From contig JASLVI010000080.1 of the NCBI GenBank assembly GCA_030741455.1, positions 1 through 6,504 of the forward strand: a stretch of 6,504 bases of DNA, in the 5' to 3' direction. Made by a program: the position numbers and the translations under genes. The notes beneath the pieces were generated by a model. That model did no database searches. It was not told the origin of the DNA and saw only the letters and a list, made by a program, of their open reading frames with translations. Of this stretch, positions 1 to 6,221 are shown one piece after another; positions within the stretch are counted from its first letter, which is position 1, and the number at the start of each line of letters is the position of its first letter. The DNA comes from Candidatus Poseidoniaceae archaeon. Lineage in GTDB: Archaea; Thermoplasmatota; Poseidoniia; Poseidoniales; Poseidoniaceae.

Positions 1-339
1 TTCCCTTGTTGCACAAAGGCGAACGGTTGCTTGACCACGAAGCGTGTGATGATCGCTTGATTTGGATGCGAACGGGAGATTGACCGTATACGGTCCAAGG
101 AAGGCGAACAGGTAGGAACGTTGTCGCTTGCCTCCAAACATCCGACGAAGCATGGATGTGGTTGGATTAGCTCGCATCACTTGTTGAGTAACGATTCCGG
201 CAATACGTCCGTTTTCGAGAACGACACACACTTCGTTAGGACGAAGTAAGATGGGTGTATTTCGTGGTAGGTCTTTGTCATGGACAAATCGAGCGATTTG
301 GTCCGGGTCGGTTCTCCATCGGTATGTGTTTCTCCTCAT
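1..339 (-). CDS. SPFH/virion-core-like protein, N-terminal 113 residues (runs off the left edge)
   Basis: I read this frame directly by reverse-complementing the left edge. It is open from ATG at 339 to base 1, so the C-terminus is missing. Residues about 23-50 (LPRNTPILLRPNEVCVVLENG, then RIAGI) resemble the first strands of soluble SPFH/YdjI-type proteins, which have a pattern like 'ip.gs.LiVr..Q.avf..nGki'. Residues about 75-110 (SYLFAFLGPYTVNLPF, then an acidic turn and LRGQATVRL) resemble the following strands of that fold. No transmembrane segment is visible in this part. The start is well supported: GAGGTGA lies 4 nt upstream of ATG and overlaps the stop of the preceding helical gene, with only 9 nt between the genes, so coupled translation is likely. 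Family-level similarity is from memory and moderate. It could be another beta-rich protein. Role inferred: a scaffold or stress protein of the SPFH type; substrate unknown. Confidence 0.5.
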   Translation of the reverse strand, partial: MRRNTYRWRTDPDQIARFVHDKDLPRNTPILLRPNEVCVVLENGRIAGIVTQQVMRANPTTSMLRRMFGGKRQRSYLFAFLGPYTVNLPFASKSSDHHTLRGQATVRLCATRE

Positions 340-343
340 TGTT

Positions 344-350
344 TCACCTC
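344..350 (-). promoter_or_regulatory. Shine-Dalgarno site of the SPFH-like gene
   Basis: On the minus strand this reads GAGGTGA, fully complementary to the usual archaeal 16S 3' end (UCACCUC), followed by AACA and ATG at 339. The last bases of the upstream gene's TGA stop (349-351) are part of the site, a typical arrangement for translational coupling. Confidence 0.7.
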
Positions 351-861
351 AGTTTCGTAAATCGTCGAGAAGACGATTGCGTTCAGCAAAGTGACGGCGT
401 GCTTTGTCAAGCACGCCATCGATGATGTCAATATCGATGCTTCTGGTTTCAACATAAGCTGCCGTGATAGCATTGAGATGCTGCGAAGCATGTTCGAGCA
501 TGGCGATGGTTTCTCGATCATGTTCGATGAGTTTCTTGTGGATTTTACGGGTCATTCGACGTATTCCGTCGTGTTTTGGTCGCGTTTCTCCCGCGATTGC
601 AAACTGGGCATCTTCTGCAAATCCCTTCAAGTTATGCAAAATGTATTGAATCCTATCCATTTCGTATTTCTCACCGTTTGTATAGGCTCGAATCATCCAT
701 CGCTCGACTTGTCGATGAACTTGGTGAATACGTCGTCGAACGTCTTCTCGAACTGCACGATCGGTTCGACGTACACGTGTTTGTTCGTAACCCTCGTAGG
801 CGGAAATTAACACCTTCATTCCATTGACTGCTGCAGGAATTGCCAGTGATGATGGTTCCAT
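349..861 (-). CDS. Basic all-helical protein of unknown function
   Basis: I do not recognise this 170-residue protein. It is rich in Arg, Lys, Glu, Asp, Gln and His, has almost no Pro or Gly after residue 25 and no Cys. Long amphipathic stretches at about 34-60, 66-90, 97-136 and 140-168 suggest a helical bundle or coiled coil. No signal peptide or membrane segment is visible, so it is probably cytoplasmic. The start is uncertain. The first ATG is at 861, but residue 15 (ATG at 819, MKVLISAYEGYEQ) is an equally natural beginning and neither has a clear SD. It lies 41 bp after SRP19 and 9 bp before the SPFH-like gene, with its stop overlapping that gene's SD, which suggests the two products are made together. 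Bacterial SPFH/YdjI genes are often paired with helical partners such as TelA-type proteins, but I see no specific TelA motif here. Confidence 0.75.
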   Translation of the reverse strand: MEPSSLAIPAAVNGMKVLISAYEGYEQTRVRRTDRAVREDVRRRIHQVHRQVERWMIRAYTNGEKYEMDRIQYILHNLKGFAEDAQFAIAGETRPKHDGIRRMTRKIHKKLIEHDRETIAMLEHASQHLNAITAAYVETRSIDIDIIDGVLDKARRHFAERNRLLDDLRN

Positions 862-902
862 ATAGAGTAATATCTACTTGGTCCGTCTTAATGCTATTGG
901 GA

Positions 903-1355
903 CTATTTCTTGAAACCGCGCTTCTTGAAACTGCTTCGCTGACCACCTTGTGGTCGTTGTCCTGACTTGCGTTGTGAACGTGCTCTTCGGTCACCTGTTC
1001 GTGGCCCTGCGGCTTGTTGTTCCTTTTCTGCTGCTTTACGATCCTTCTGCATTTGACGCCATTGACCGCCAATCAATTGGAGAACTTCTTCTTTGGAATT
1101 GGCGCCAATGGATTGTTTGGCTCCTGAACTACTAACCCAGAGACGTCCCTCCTTGGAATAGGGTCGTTGTGGATGCGATGTTCCTTCTTCGCGCTTGATT
1201 TTCTTGAGGCCGACTTTACGAGCTGCAAGATACAGGCCTTCGAGGTCAGGCTTGAGAACGGATGAGTCGCGAGGGACGCGACGTCCACCACGTCGAGACG
1301 TCTTTGCATCGAAGTAACCAGGCCAAACACAGATACGGTCTGGATTGTGTTCCAT
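903..1355 (-). CDS. srp19: Signal recognition particle subunit SRP19 with basic C-terminal tail
   Basis: SRP19 binds the tips of helices 6 and 8 of 7S (SRP) RNA and prepares it for SRP54 during co-translational targeting to the membrane. The 150-residue protein shows the family signature near the N-terminus: ICVWPGYFDAKTSRRGGRRVP at about 8-28, then SSVLKP at 31-36, a helix at 37-50 (LEGLYLAARKVGLKK), the HPQRPY segment at 61-66 and GRLWV at 70-74. The family core is about 90-100 residues and ends near residue 100. Residues about 101-150 are an added Arg/Lys/Gln/Gly-rich, low-complexity tail ending in FKKRGFKK, probably disordered and RNA-binding. The start has the SD-like GAGGCGA 4 nt upstream of ATG. 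It lies 57 bp downstream of S8e on the same strand with no obvious promoter between, so co-transcription is likely. I recall this linkage from other archaea. Confidence 0.9.
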   Translation of the reverse strand: MEHNPDRICVWPGYFDAKTSRRGGRRVPRDSSVLKPDLEGLYLAARKVGLKKIKREEGTSHPQRPYSKEGRLWVSSSGAKQSIGANSKEEVLQLIGGQWRQMQKDRKAAEKEQQAAGPRTGDRRARSQRKSGQRPQGGQRSSFKKRGFKK

Positions 1356-1359
1356 CGTC

Positions 1360-1366
1360 TCGCCTC
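1360..1366 (-). promoter_or_regulatory. Shine-Dalgarno-like site of SRP19
   Basis: The minus strand reads GAGGCGA, one mismatch from GAGGTGA, followed by GACG and ATG at 1355. The 4-nt spacing equals that of the SPFH-like and SAP genes. Confidence 0.55.
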
Positions 1367-1412
1367 AGATTTGCCTCAAGGTCGAGAGGTATGAACCCAA
1401 CGATGGTGATGT

Positions 1413-1793
1413 TCACTCAAGGAGAACGCCGTTGATGACGCCGTCCTTTCCAGGTCGGGACGTGATCTTGACGTTGCCTTCACTGGTTTCGATAATTGCG
1501 CCCTTAACGAGGATGTTTCGTCGAACGTAGTTCGGATCGGATTCATTCTCGATCACGTTAACGATGTCAGCGTTGACGGTTTTACCGGTCTTTGGATTGT
1601 TAACCGAGACCTTGTTTGCAGCCATAACACGAACCATGGTGTTGCCGCCAGCCTTGCGGTAGACCTTACGTCGGGCTTCGCCGACGAGTGCGAATTGCTT
1701 CTCGGTTGAGATTTCTGTTGAACGCTTGCTGCGTGCTTGTACGCGTCGTCCACCACTAGGTTTTCTCTTGGAAATTCCATGCCATTGTGCCAT
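1413..1793 (-). CDS. rps8e: 30S ribosomal protein S8e
   Basis: This is the small-subunit ribosomal protein found in archaea and eukaryotes but not bacteria. The 126-residue length is normal for the archaeal form. Diagnostic parts are the N-terminus MAQWHGISKRKPSGGRR (1-17), which is basic and rRNA-binding, the segment EKQFALVGEARRKVYRKAGG (31-50), the VRVMAANKVSV strand (54-64), and the C-terminal part with NPNYVRRNI-like DPNYVRRNILVKGAIIET (86-103), VKITSRPGKDGVING (108-122) and the final VLLE. An upstream in-frame ATG at 1817 would add eight residues. The start at 1793 is preferred because the family begins with M-x-x-W-x-G-x-S and because AAGGAGA lies 7 nt upstream of it. It leads a probable S8e-SRP19 transcription unit, and a TATA-like element lies about 40 nt before the ATG. 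Confidence 0.96.
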   Translation of the reverse strand: MAQWHGISKRKPSGGRRVQARSKRSTEISTEKQFALVGEARRKVYRKAGGNTMVRVMAANKVSVNNPKTGKTVNADIVNVIENESDPNYVRRNILVKGAIIETSEGNVKITSRPGKDGVINGVLLE

Positions 1794-1800
1794 GTGTCTC

Positions 1801-1807
1801 TCTCCTT
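1801..1807 (-). promoter_or_regulatory. Shine-Dalgarno site of S8e
   Basis: The minus strand reads AAGGAGA, ending 7 nt before ATG at 1793. It decides this start over the in-frame ATG at 1817, which lies upstream of the site. Confidence 0.75.
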
Positions 1808-1830
1808 GCATCGCCACCGACTTGCAGGGC

Positions 1831-1839
1831 GTATATCAA
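1831..1839 (-). promoter_or_regulatory. Candidate archaeal TATA box for S8e-SRP19
   Basis: The minus strand reads TTGATATAC within the 54-bp gap between the FAH gene stop and the S8e start. It is the only TATA-like element there. A transcript starting about 25 nt downstream would begin near 1809, just before the SD, giving a short leader of about 15 nt. That geometry is sensible, but the call rests on a short motif. Confidence 0.45.
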
Positions 1840-1847
1840 GGCAACCC

Positions 1848-2456
1848 CTAAGAGCAACGACCCGAATAGGTGGAAAGAAGCTCACCATCATGGGCAATAA
1901 GACGTGCTTCAATCACATCACCAGACGTCAATTGGGCAACACCTTGAGGCGTTCCCGTATACAGTAAATCGCCGTTTGAAACCGGCGCCCATGCCATCAG
2001 GGAAGCGACTTGGTCAGCAGGCGTGATGCTCATTTCCGAAAGGGAGGCATCTTGCCATCGCTCACCGTTGACATCGCATTCGATGCGGAGGGCGGTGGCT
2101 TGGTTGGTGAGCGCTTCAAGCCCATGCCGCCATGGATAGAAGGTGCCGAGAACGGCGGCTTGACGGAACGTCTTGCCTTTTGCCCACGGCAAACCATCGG
2201 CTCGAAGAACGGATTGTGCTGCTCGGTCGGTGAGATCCAATCCAATGGCAACCGCATCGATGTCACCGTGTTGCGTCAATCGAACGACGCATTCTGTTTC
2301 CAAATGGACTTCACCAGGATGCTTGGAAACGTGGAGAACTTCTGATTCGGTTCGACATCCATCGGGTTTGACGAAGAAGATGGGTTCAGGCGGTTGCTCA
2401 TTTCCAAGTTCTTTGGCATGGGCTGCAAAGGTTCGAATCGTGCACCATACGGCCAT
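1848..2456 (-). CDS. Fumarylacetoacetate hydrolase (FAH) family protein, YcgM/FAHD1-like
   Basis: Small FAH-fold enzymes use a bound Mg2+ or Mn2+ to cleave C-C bonds in acylpyruvates, decarboxylate oxaloacetate or isomerise dienoates; the exact substrate cannot be read from sequence. Numbering from this start (202 residues): FAAHAKELGNEQPPEPIFFVKP at about 10-31 is the family N-terminal motif; ETE at 53-55 supplies the two expected metal Glu ligands (E53, E55); GLDLTDR at 72-78 supplies the Asp ligand (D74); PWAKGKTF at 90-97 holds the usual Lys; and LLYTGTPQGV at 164-173 is the hallmark near the end. The usual C-x-G-R-N-Y before AAHAKEL is C-T-I-R-T-F here, and the Asp often found after the Arg of the DLT-x-R motif is Ala, so specificity may be shifted. 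An in-frame ATG at 2501 would add 15 residues. I prefer 2456 because family members usually begin just before this motif and it leaves room for the divergent PUA gene. It is transcribed towards S8e but probably separate from it. Confidence 0.88.
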   Translation of the reverse strand: MAVWCTIRTFAAHAKELGNEQPPEPIFFVKPDGCRTESEVLHVSKHPGEVHLETECVVRLTQHGDIDAVAIGLDLTDRAAQSVLRADGLPWAKGKTFRQAAVLGTFYPWRHGLEALTNQATALRIECDVNGERWQDASLSEMSITPADQVASLMAWAPVSNGDLLYTGTPQGVAQLTSGDVIEARLIAHDGELLSTYSGRCS

Positions 2457-2521
2457 GAATTGGCCATTGGATGCCAGTTCTTGAACCGAAGGGTGAAACA
2501 TGGTCGACGTTTGGACGTGCT

Positions 2522-3031
2522 ATGGCGAAGGAATTTCACGTCAAAAAACGGCGACCTGTGCGTCGAAAGAACATCGCTCCATTACTGAAGGAACTCGAAG
2601 AAGGCCTGAGCATTGATTTGGCCGTTGATGGTGCTTTTTTGGAGATGGCCAACTATGGTCCATGGCAATTGGTCTTTGTTGACAAAGTAGCGAAAACGAT
2701 TGAAATCAACGATGATGATGGTCGACGTTGGGCGTTTTTGACGCTACGTGGCTTCCTTGAACATGCGGATGCGAAACGCTGGGTTGCTGTTGATCATGGT
2801 GCAATTCCATTTCTGATGAATGGAGCTGATTGCATGGTTGCTGGGGTCCACGGTGCTGATGAAGACATCGAAGTTGGTGATCTTGTGTGGATTCGCGACA
2901 AAGAACATGGTCGCCCGTTAGCGATTGGCTGGGCAACCATGGCAGGGAGTGAAATGGTGGATGCAAGCAAAGGAAAGGGTATCAAGACCATCCATTGGAT
3001 AGGTGATGAACTATGGGACATGGAAGCATAA
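2522..3031 (+). CDS. Archaeal MCT-1/Tma20-like PUA-domain RNA-binding protein
   Basis: This 169-residue protein has the two-part layout of the MCT-1/Tma20 family: an N-terminal pre-PUA domain (about 1-82) and a C-terminal PUA domain (about 85-165). The start KKRRPVRRKNIAPLLKEL (8-25) matches the family's basic opening helix. In the PUA part, WVAVDHGAIPFLMNGADCMVAG (87-108) is the usual V-D-x-G-A-x-x-F-x-x-x-G-A-x-x-M segment, VGDLVWI (118-124) and RPLAIGWATM (131-140) follow, and KGIKTIHWIGDELWDME (152-168) matches the characteristic end seen in eukaryotic MCT-1 (K-G-I-x-x-x-H-Y-x-x-D-x-L-W). In eukaryotes MCT-1 with DENR acts on the 40S subunit in recycling and reinitiation; a ribosome-related role in archaea is inferred. 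An in-frame ATG at 2471 would add 17 residues unlike the family, so 2522 is preferred, although no SD precedes either. It diverges from the FAH gene. Confidence 0.87.
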   Translation: MAKEFHVKKRRPVRRKNIAPLLKELEEGLSIDLAVDGAFLEMANYGPWQLVFVDKVAKTIEINDDDGRRWAFLTLRGFLEHADAKRWVAVDHGAIPFLMNGADCMVAGVHGADEDIEVGDLVWIRDKEHGRPLAIGWATMAGSEMVDASKGKGIKTIHWIGDELWDMEA

Positions 3032-3063
3032 CTCAAATAGATGAGCCGACTCCATTTTATTCT

Positions 3064-3621
3064 ATGCGAACGGTCATCGCACTGACACTCATCGCTCTTC
3101 TTGCTGTCTCAACCACATCCCATGCTGCGAAAACCGCTGGCGATGATAACGGTCCTGATGCTGATGAAACACCGTTTGACTCTTACACAGCGACGTCACC
3201 ATCCGTCTCTGGCAAAACATGGACACTTGTTGTCGTCATGGATGATGCCCACATGAGCAACAATACAACCTTCGAGATTACAACACAAATCTGTCTCAAC
3301 GATGGTGTTTGTGACCCACCAGAAGTTCAGGAAGTGACCGTTGATGGTGCAACTCACACCACATCATTGACACCTCCTGAGGATCATTCCTACGTCAACT
3401 GGCGTGTCAAAGCCATGTACGAGGATGATACAACCGATTACTTCCCCTATGGTGCATGGTATACCGTTTGGTCAAGTTGCTACTACGATGATGGCAACTA
3501 CTACGGCCCAGATGCTGAAGGCGATGGATGTGCTGGAGAAAGCGAAGATACACCAGGATTCACATTGATTCCAGCGATTGCAGCCATTGGATTGGCAATT
3601 GCAGTCGCACGACGTGATTAA
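3064..3621 (+). CDS. Small secreted protein with PGF-CTERM-type sorting signal
   Basis: The 185-residue protein starts with a clear signal peptide (1-22: MRT, then a hydrophobic run and S-H-A-A). It ends with a tripartite C-terminus: T-P-G-F at 163-166, a hydrophobic segment about 167-182 and the short basic end ARRD. This is the layout of PGF-CTERM proteins, which archaeosortase processes and which are then lipid-anchored at the archaeal surface. The mature part is acidic and beta-rich, with four Cys (77, 83, 139, 156) that could form two disulfides, a Tyr/Asp/Gly-rich segment at 140-156, and overlapping N-glycosylation sequons at NNTT (66-69). The fold may be Ig-like; the ligand is unknown. 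The upstream in-frame ATG at 3013 lies inside the PUA gene, and only the start at 3064 gives a proper signal peptide. It follows the PUA gene by 32 bp without an SD, so co-transcription is likely. Confidence 0.82.
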   Translation: MRTVIALTLIALLAVSTTSHAAKTAGDDNGPDADETPFDSYTATSPSVSGKTWTLVVVMDDAHMSNNTTFEITTQICLNDGVCDPPEVQEVTVDGATHTTSLTPPEDHSYVNWRVKAMYEDDTTDYFPYGAWYTVWSSCYYDDGNYYGPDAEGDGCAGESEDTPGFTLIPAIAAIGLAIAVARRD

Positions 3622-4019
3622 GCACAGTGTTCAACAAGTCGTTCAAGGAAACGACGATGTTCACCACCCCACATCTGAAGGATGACGGAGAGTTTTGATT
3701 TATCTTCATGGAGCGTTCCTTGAAAGAAACCAACACGATCCAAATCGCTGTGTACAAGGGGCAAATGCGGATGTTCAACCTCGATGTGAAGACCCTCTTC
3801 ATGTTTGGATATGCAAGTTGAATTATACTTTATGCAATCATCATTCATCTCGAATTCAACCCTTCTCGATGAAAGAAATGCTTCAACACCTGAGAACAAT
3901 GCATCAACATCAATGCCGACACCATCCATTTCAGCCCCATAGGATGCTAGGAAAGGAAGGTCCGTCTCATTCTGCTCCATCAAATGATCAAGCCCACGAG
4001 CCATCTCATCCTCGTCCAT
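3618..4019 (-). CDS. Acidic 133-residue protein of unknown function
   Basis: I do not recognise this protein. It starts MDEDEMARGLDHLMEQ, is acidic and has no signal peptide or membrane segment. An N-terminal helix (about 1-18) is followed by a mixed region that includes DGVGIDVDALFSGVEAFLSS (about 32-51), a strand-like LHIEVEHPHLPLV segment, and a C-terminal helix GGEHRRFLERLVEHC. An in-frame ATG at 4085 would overlap the SAP-protein gene by 62 bp. The ATG at 4019, 4 nt after that gene's stop, is a better start and implies translation by termination-reinitiation, since there is no SD. The stop shares bases with the stop of the convergent PGF-CTERM gene. The tight spacing suggests it works with the SAP protein, but nothing in its sequence shows how. 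Confidence 0.7.
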   Translation of the reverse strand: MDEDEMARGLDHLMEQNETDLPFLASYGAEMDGVGIDVDALFSGVEAFLSSRRVEFEMNDDCIKYNSTCISKHEEGLHIEVEHPHLPLVHSDLDRVGFFQGTLHEDKSKLSVILQMWGGEHRRFLERLVEHCA

Positions 4020-4023
4020 AACA

Positions 4024-6165
4024 TCACACAACCTGAGAGAGTTTGGTCCAGCCAACCACACGACCATCGGTTGCATCGATGGCAACTGCGAACGTATGCT
4101 CCCAATTACCTTCTTCCCATGTTCGCGACAAATCGAGGGTTGTAGCGCCGACCGATGTACTGGTTAATTGGCCGAGAAGGTCGTTTGCACCATCGCCAGG
4201 AACGGCAACGAGGAAGCCAATTCGGGTTCCTTCATGATATGCACCACTGGAATCAAAGACGCCTTCTGAACCGCTCAATTGTGGATACCGATTCGTATCG
4301 GAGAGGCGCTGTTCAAGCGTCGACATGTTGGCAACCGAAGGTATAGATTCTCGATTGTGTGAAGCTAATTCTTCAAACGAGCCTTTGTCGAGATAGGTGC
4401 AGTTGTCGCTGGTTGGCTCGCCCGTCAACTCGAACAGGACCCATCCCGATGTATCGTCAGGATGGACCCACGAAACGTTCCACTGTGTGGTCGAACCTGA
4501 CCGTTGATCAAGTCCTCGCCAGATGTAGCCATCATTGTCAAGGGCTGCATTTGCACCGCTTGCTGAACCACCAATGTAATCGAAACACTGCATCGCTTTC
4601 TCAAGTGTGTGCTGGCGCATTGTTGAATTGTCGGGAGGGTGTAACTTCTCTTGACTTCCCCAGTCTTCTTGTAAGCCCTCATCGAGTGCAAGTTGGTTAA
4701 TCCGAGGACGGTTATCGTAAGATTTGCCAAGATCGAGAACCTTAGAACCGCGATCTAATTTCGTCGCCCTAAAGGTATGATGTAATTCCAATTCACCTTC
4801 TGGAAGAAGATAATCACCAAACGCTTCTGAGAACGGAGAACAGTCGGTTTGCAGTGAACCATCGTTGGAAATGATGACATCAACCGTTTGTTTTGATGCC
4901 CATGGATTGTCTTCCTCGGCCCAGATTTCCATGGTTGCGGAACCAAGACAAAGTCGCTCGACATCGACGTGTGTCGCTGCAATCTTCCATGCCATATCAT
5001 CACCTAGTGTATCTTGACCAACAACGCGCCATCGCCATCCCAGGCGTTCACCTGAGGCGCCCTCTTCGATGACATCGGTTGCAAATAAGTCCTGCAATTC
5101 AATGGGCTGAAGCATGAGCGAAACGCCAGGAAGGACTGCGTCTAAGGAACCCAACAAACCTCCAACTCCGAAGGTTTTTGCATAACTCTGATATCGATCG
5201 TTTTCTATCGTCGCTGAGAAATCTAATTCTGTCGACATTGTCACTTCTTCATTGAGTTCGACATGGCGCTTGGTGGTCAGCAACGCCTCTCCGGGTTTGT
5301 AAACGCCTGATTCTGCGTCTTTACATACATCTTCGGTTCCTGTTACTGATGGCGTGTAGAGATTTCGACCAACATTGAATTTATCGAATTCATAGAGGTT
5401 TGAAATTTCAACTGCTAACCATCCGCCATCTCCATATGCTCCTTGAGAACGAACGGCTCCCTCCAGATTATCAGGGACAGGGGGTTGTTGATTTTCTCCG
5501 TCGGTTATACTCAGGGTACCTCGTCCATCATAATCGACAAAAACCCTGCAAACTTCATCTTCAGTCTCAATGTAATCGAAAATAAAGTCGAGGAAACCCT
5601 CACTTGCCATAATTGCTGGATCGTTCCCCAGCCCCCCCGAGATAGTGTACTGAACGGAGTCACCATAGCGCAATGGTTCGGCTGTGAACGGTTCCAATGA
5701 GGAATTGATGTACCACCAGCCTGCTGCACCCAAGAACAAGGAAACGATGATGACGGCGATGACCTTTGGATCTTTGACCATATCAGCAAGCGTCTTCACA
5801 TCCTGACGTTTTGATTCCACAGGCGTGAACACTTCTTCTGGTTCATCATCGACTACATCGGCAACCAGAACGGCTTCGAGAACATCTTCATCGTCATCCT
5901 CTTGTTCTGCTTCTTGGGGTTCTTTCTCAACAGTAGGTACGTCATCTTCCATCGAAATGGTGGTTTCATCCTCAAGTGAAAGAACGACTTCTTCTTCGAC
6001 CTCTGGTTCCGATTCTGGCTCGGATAAGCCGACTTCTTTGCGCCCCAATCCCGCTTCGAGAAGGCGTTCAACCAACTCGGCTTTCTTGCCTGAAGTTGCA
6101 AGGTCGTTGATGACACAAAGGGCCTTGAGTTTGGCCACCGTTAGCGATGATGTTTCATCTGCCAT
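4024..6165 (-). CDS. SAP-domain, single-pass membrane protein with large exported domain
   Basis: The 713-residue protein has four parts. Residues 8-40 are a SAP domain (LTVAKLKALCVINDL, then S-G-K-K-A-E-L-V-E-R-L-L-E), a helix-turn-helix-like module that binds DNA or RNA. Residues about 49-112 are a strongly acidic, probably disordered linker with runs of Glu and Asp. A basic stretch (119-134) precedes one transmembrane helix at about 135-153 (VIAVIIVSLFLGAAGWWYI), predicting N-in/C-out topology. Residues about 154-713 form a beta-rich exported region with six Cys (206, 281, 406, 442, 527, 589) and five N-glycosylation sequons (154, 513, 563, 588, 613), all beyond the membrane segment. The extreme C-terminus (AVAIDATDGRVVGW) vaguely resembles PepSY-type ends; I do not claim that family. 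The start at 6165 is set by GAGGTGA 4 nt upstream; an in-frame ATG at 6195 lies before that SD. The next gene begins 4 nt after its stop. Molecular function is unknown. Confidence 0.85.
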   Translation of the reverse strand: MADETSSLTVAKLKALCVINDLATSGKKAELVERLLEAGLGRKEVGLSEPESEPEVEEEVVLSLEDETTISMEDDVPTVEKEPQEAEQEDDDEDVLEAVLVADVVDDEPEEVFTPVESKRQDVKTLADMVKDPKVIAVIIVSLFLGAAGWWYINSSLEPFTAEPLRYGDSVQYTISGGLGNDPAIMASEGFLDFIFDYIETEDEVCRVFVDYDGRGTLSITDGENQQPPVPDNLEGAVRSQGAYGDGGWLAVEISNLYEFDKFNVGRNLYTPSVTGTEDVCKDAESGVYKPGEALLTTKRHVELNEEVTMSTELDFSATIENDRYQSYAKTFGVGGLLGSLDAVLPGVSLMLQPIELQDLFATDVIEEGASGERLGWRWRVVGQDTLGDDMAWKIAATHVDVERLCLGSATMEIWAEEDNPWASKQTVDVIISNDGSLQTDCSPFSEAFGDYLLPEGELELHHTFRATKLDRGSKVLDLGKSYDNRPRINQLALDEGLQEDWGSQEKLHPPDNSTMRQHTLEKAMQCFDYIGGSASGANAALDNDGYIWRGLDQRSGSTTQWNVSWVHPDDTSGWVLFELTGEPTSDNCTYLDKGSFEELASHNRESIPSVANMSTLEQRLSDTNRYPQLSGSEGVFDSSGAYHEGTRIGFLVAVPGDGANDLLGQLTSTSVGATTLDLSRTWEEGNWEHTFAVAIDATDGRVVGWTKLSQVV

Positions 6166-6169
6166 CCAT

Positions 6170-6176
6170 TCACCTC
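6170..6176 (-). promoter_or_regulatory. Shine-Dalgarno site of the SAP-domain gene
   Basis: The minus strand reads GAGGTGA, then ATGG, then the start ATG at 6165. This selects 6165 over the in-frame ATG at 6195. Confidence 0.7.
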
Positions 6177-6221
6177 GATTGATTCGATGGCTCATCCCCT
6201 ATCAAGGATGGTGGTCAATGC

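Noticed and set aside
391..810. 139-residue open frame on the plus strand
   Set aside because: It lies antisense within the helical-protein gene, which has coupled spacing and coherent composition. The plus-strand product looks random and Cys-rich.
671..1072. 133-residue open frame on the minus strand
   Set aside because: It straddles the end of SRP19 and the start of the helical gene in another frame; the Ser/Arg-rich product is a shadow of basic codons.
2010..2484. Two overlapping plus-strand frames of 111 and 103 residues
   Set aside because: Both are antisense to the FAH-family gene, whose conserved motifs establish the true frame.
4359..4730. Open frames of about 100-113 residues inside the SAP gene on both strands
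   Set aside because: They have no recognisable motifs and lie wholly within the long SAP gene frame, whose Cys and sequon pattern is coherent throughout.
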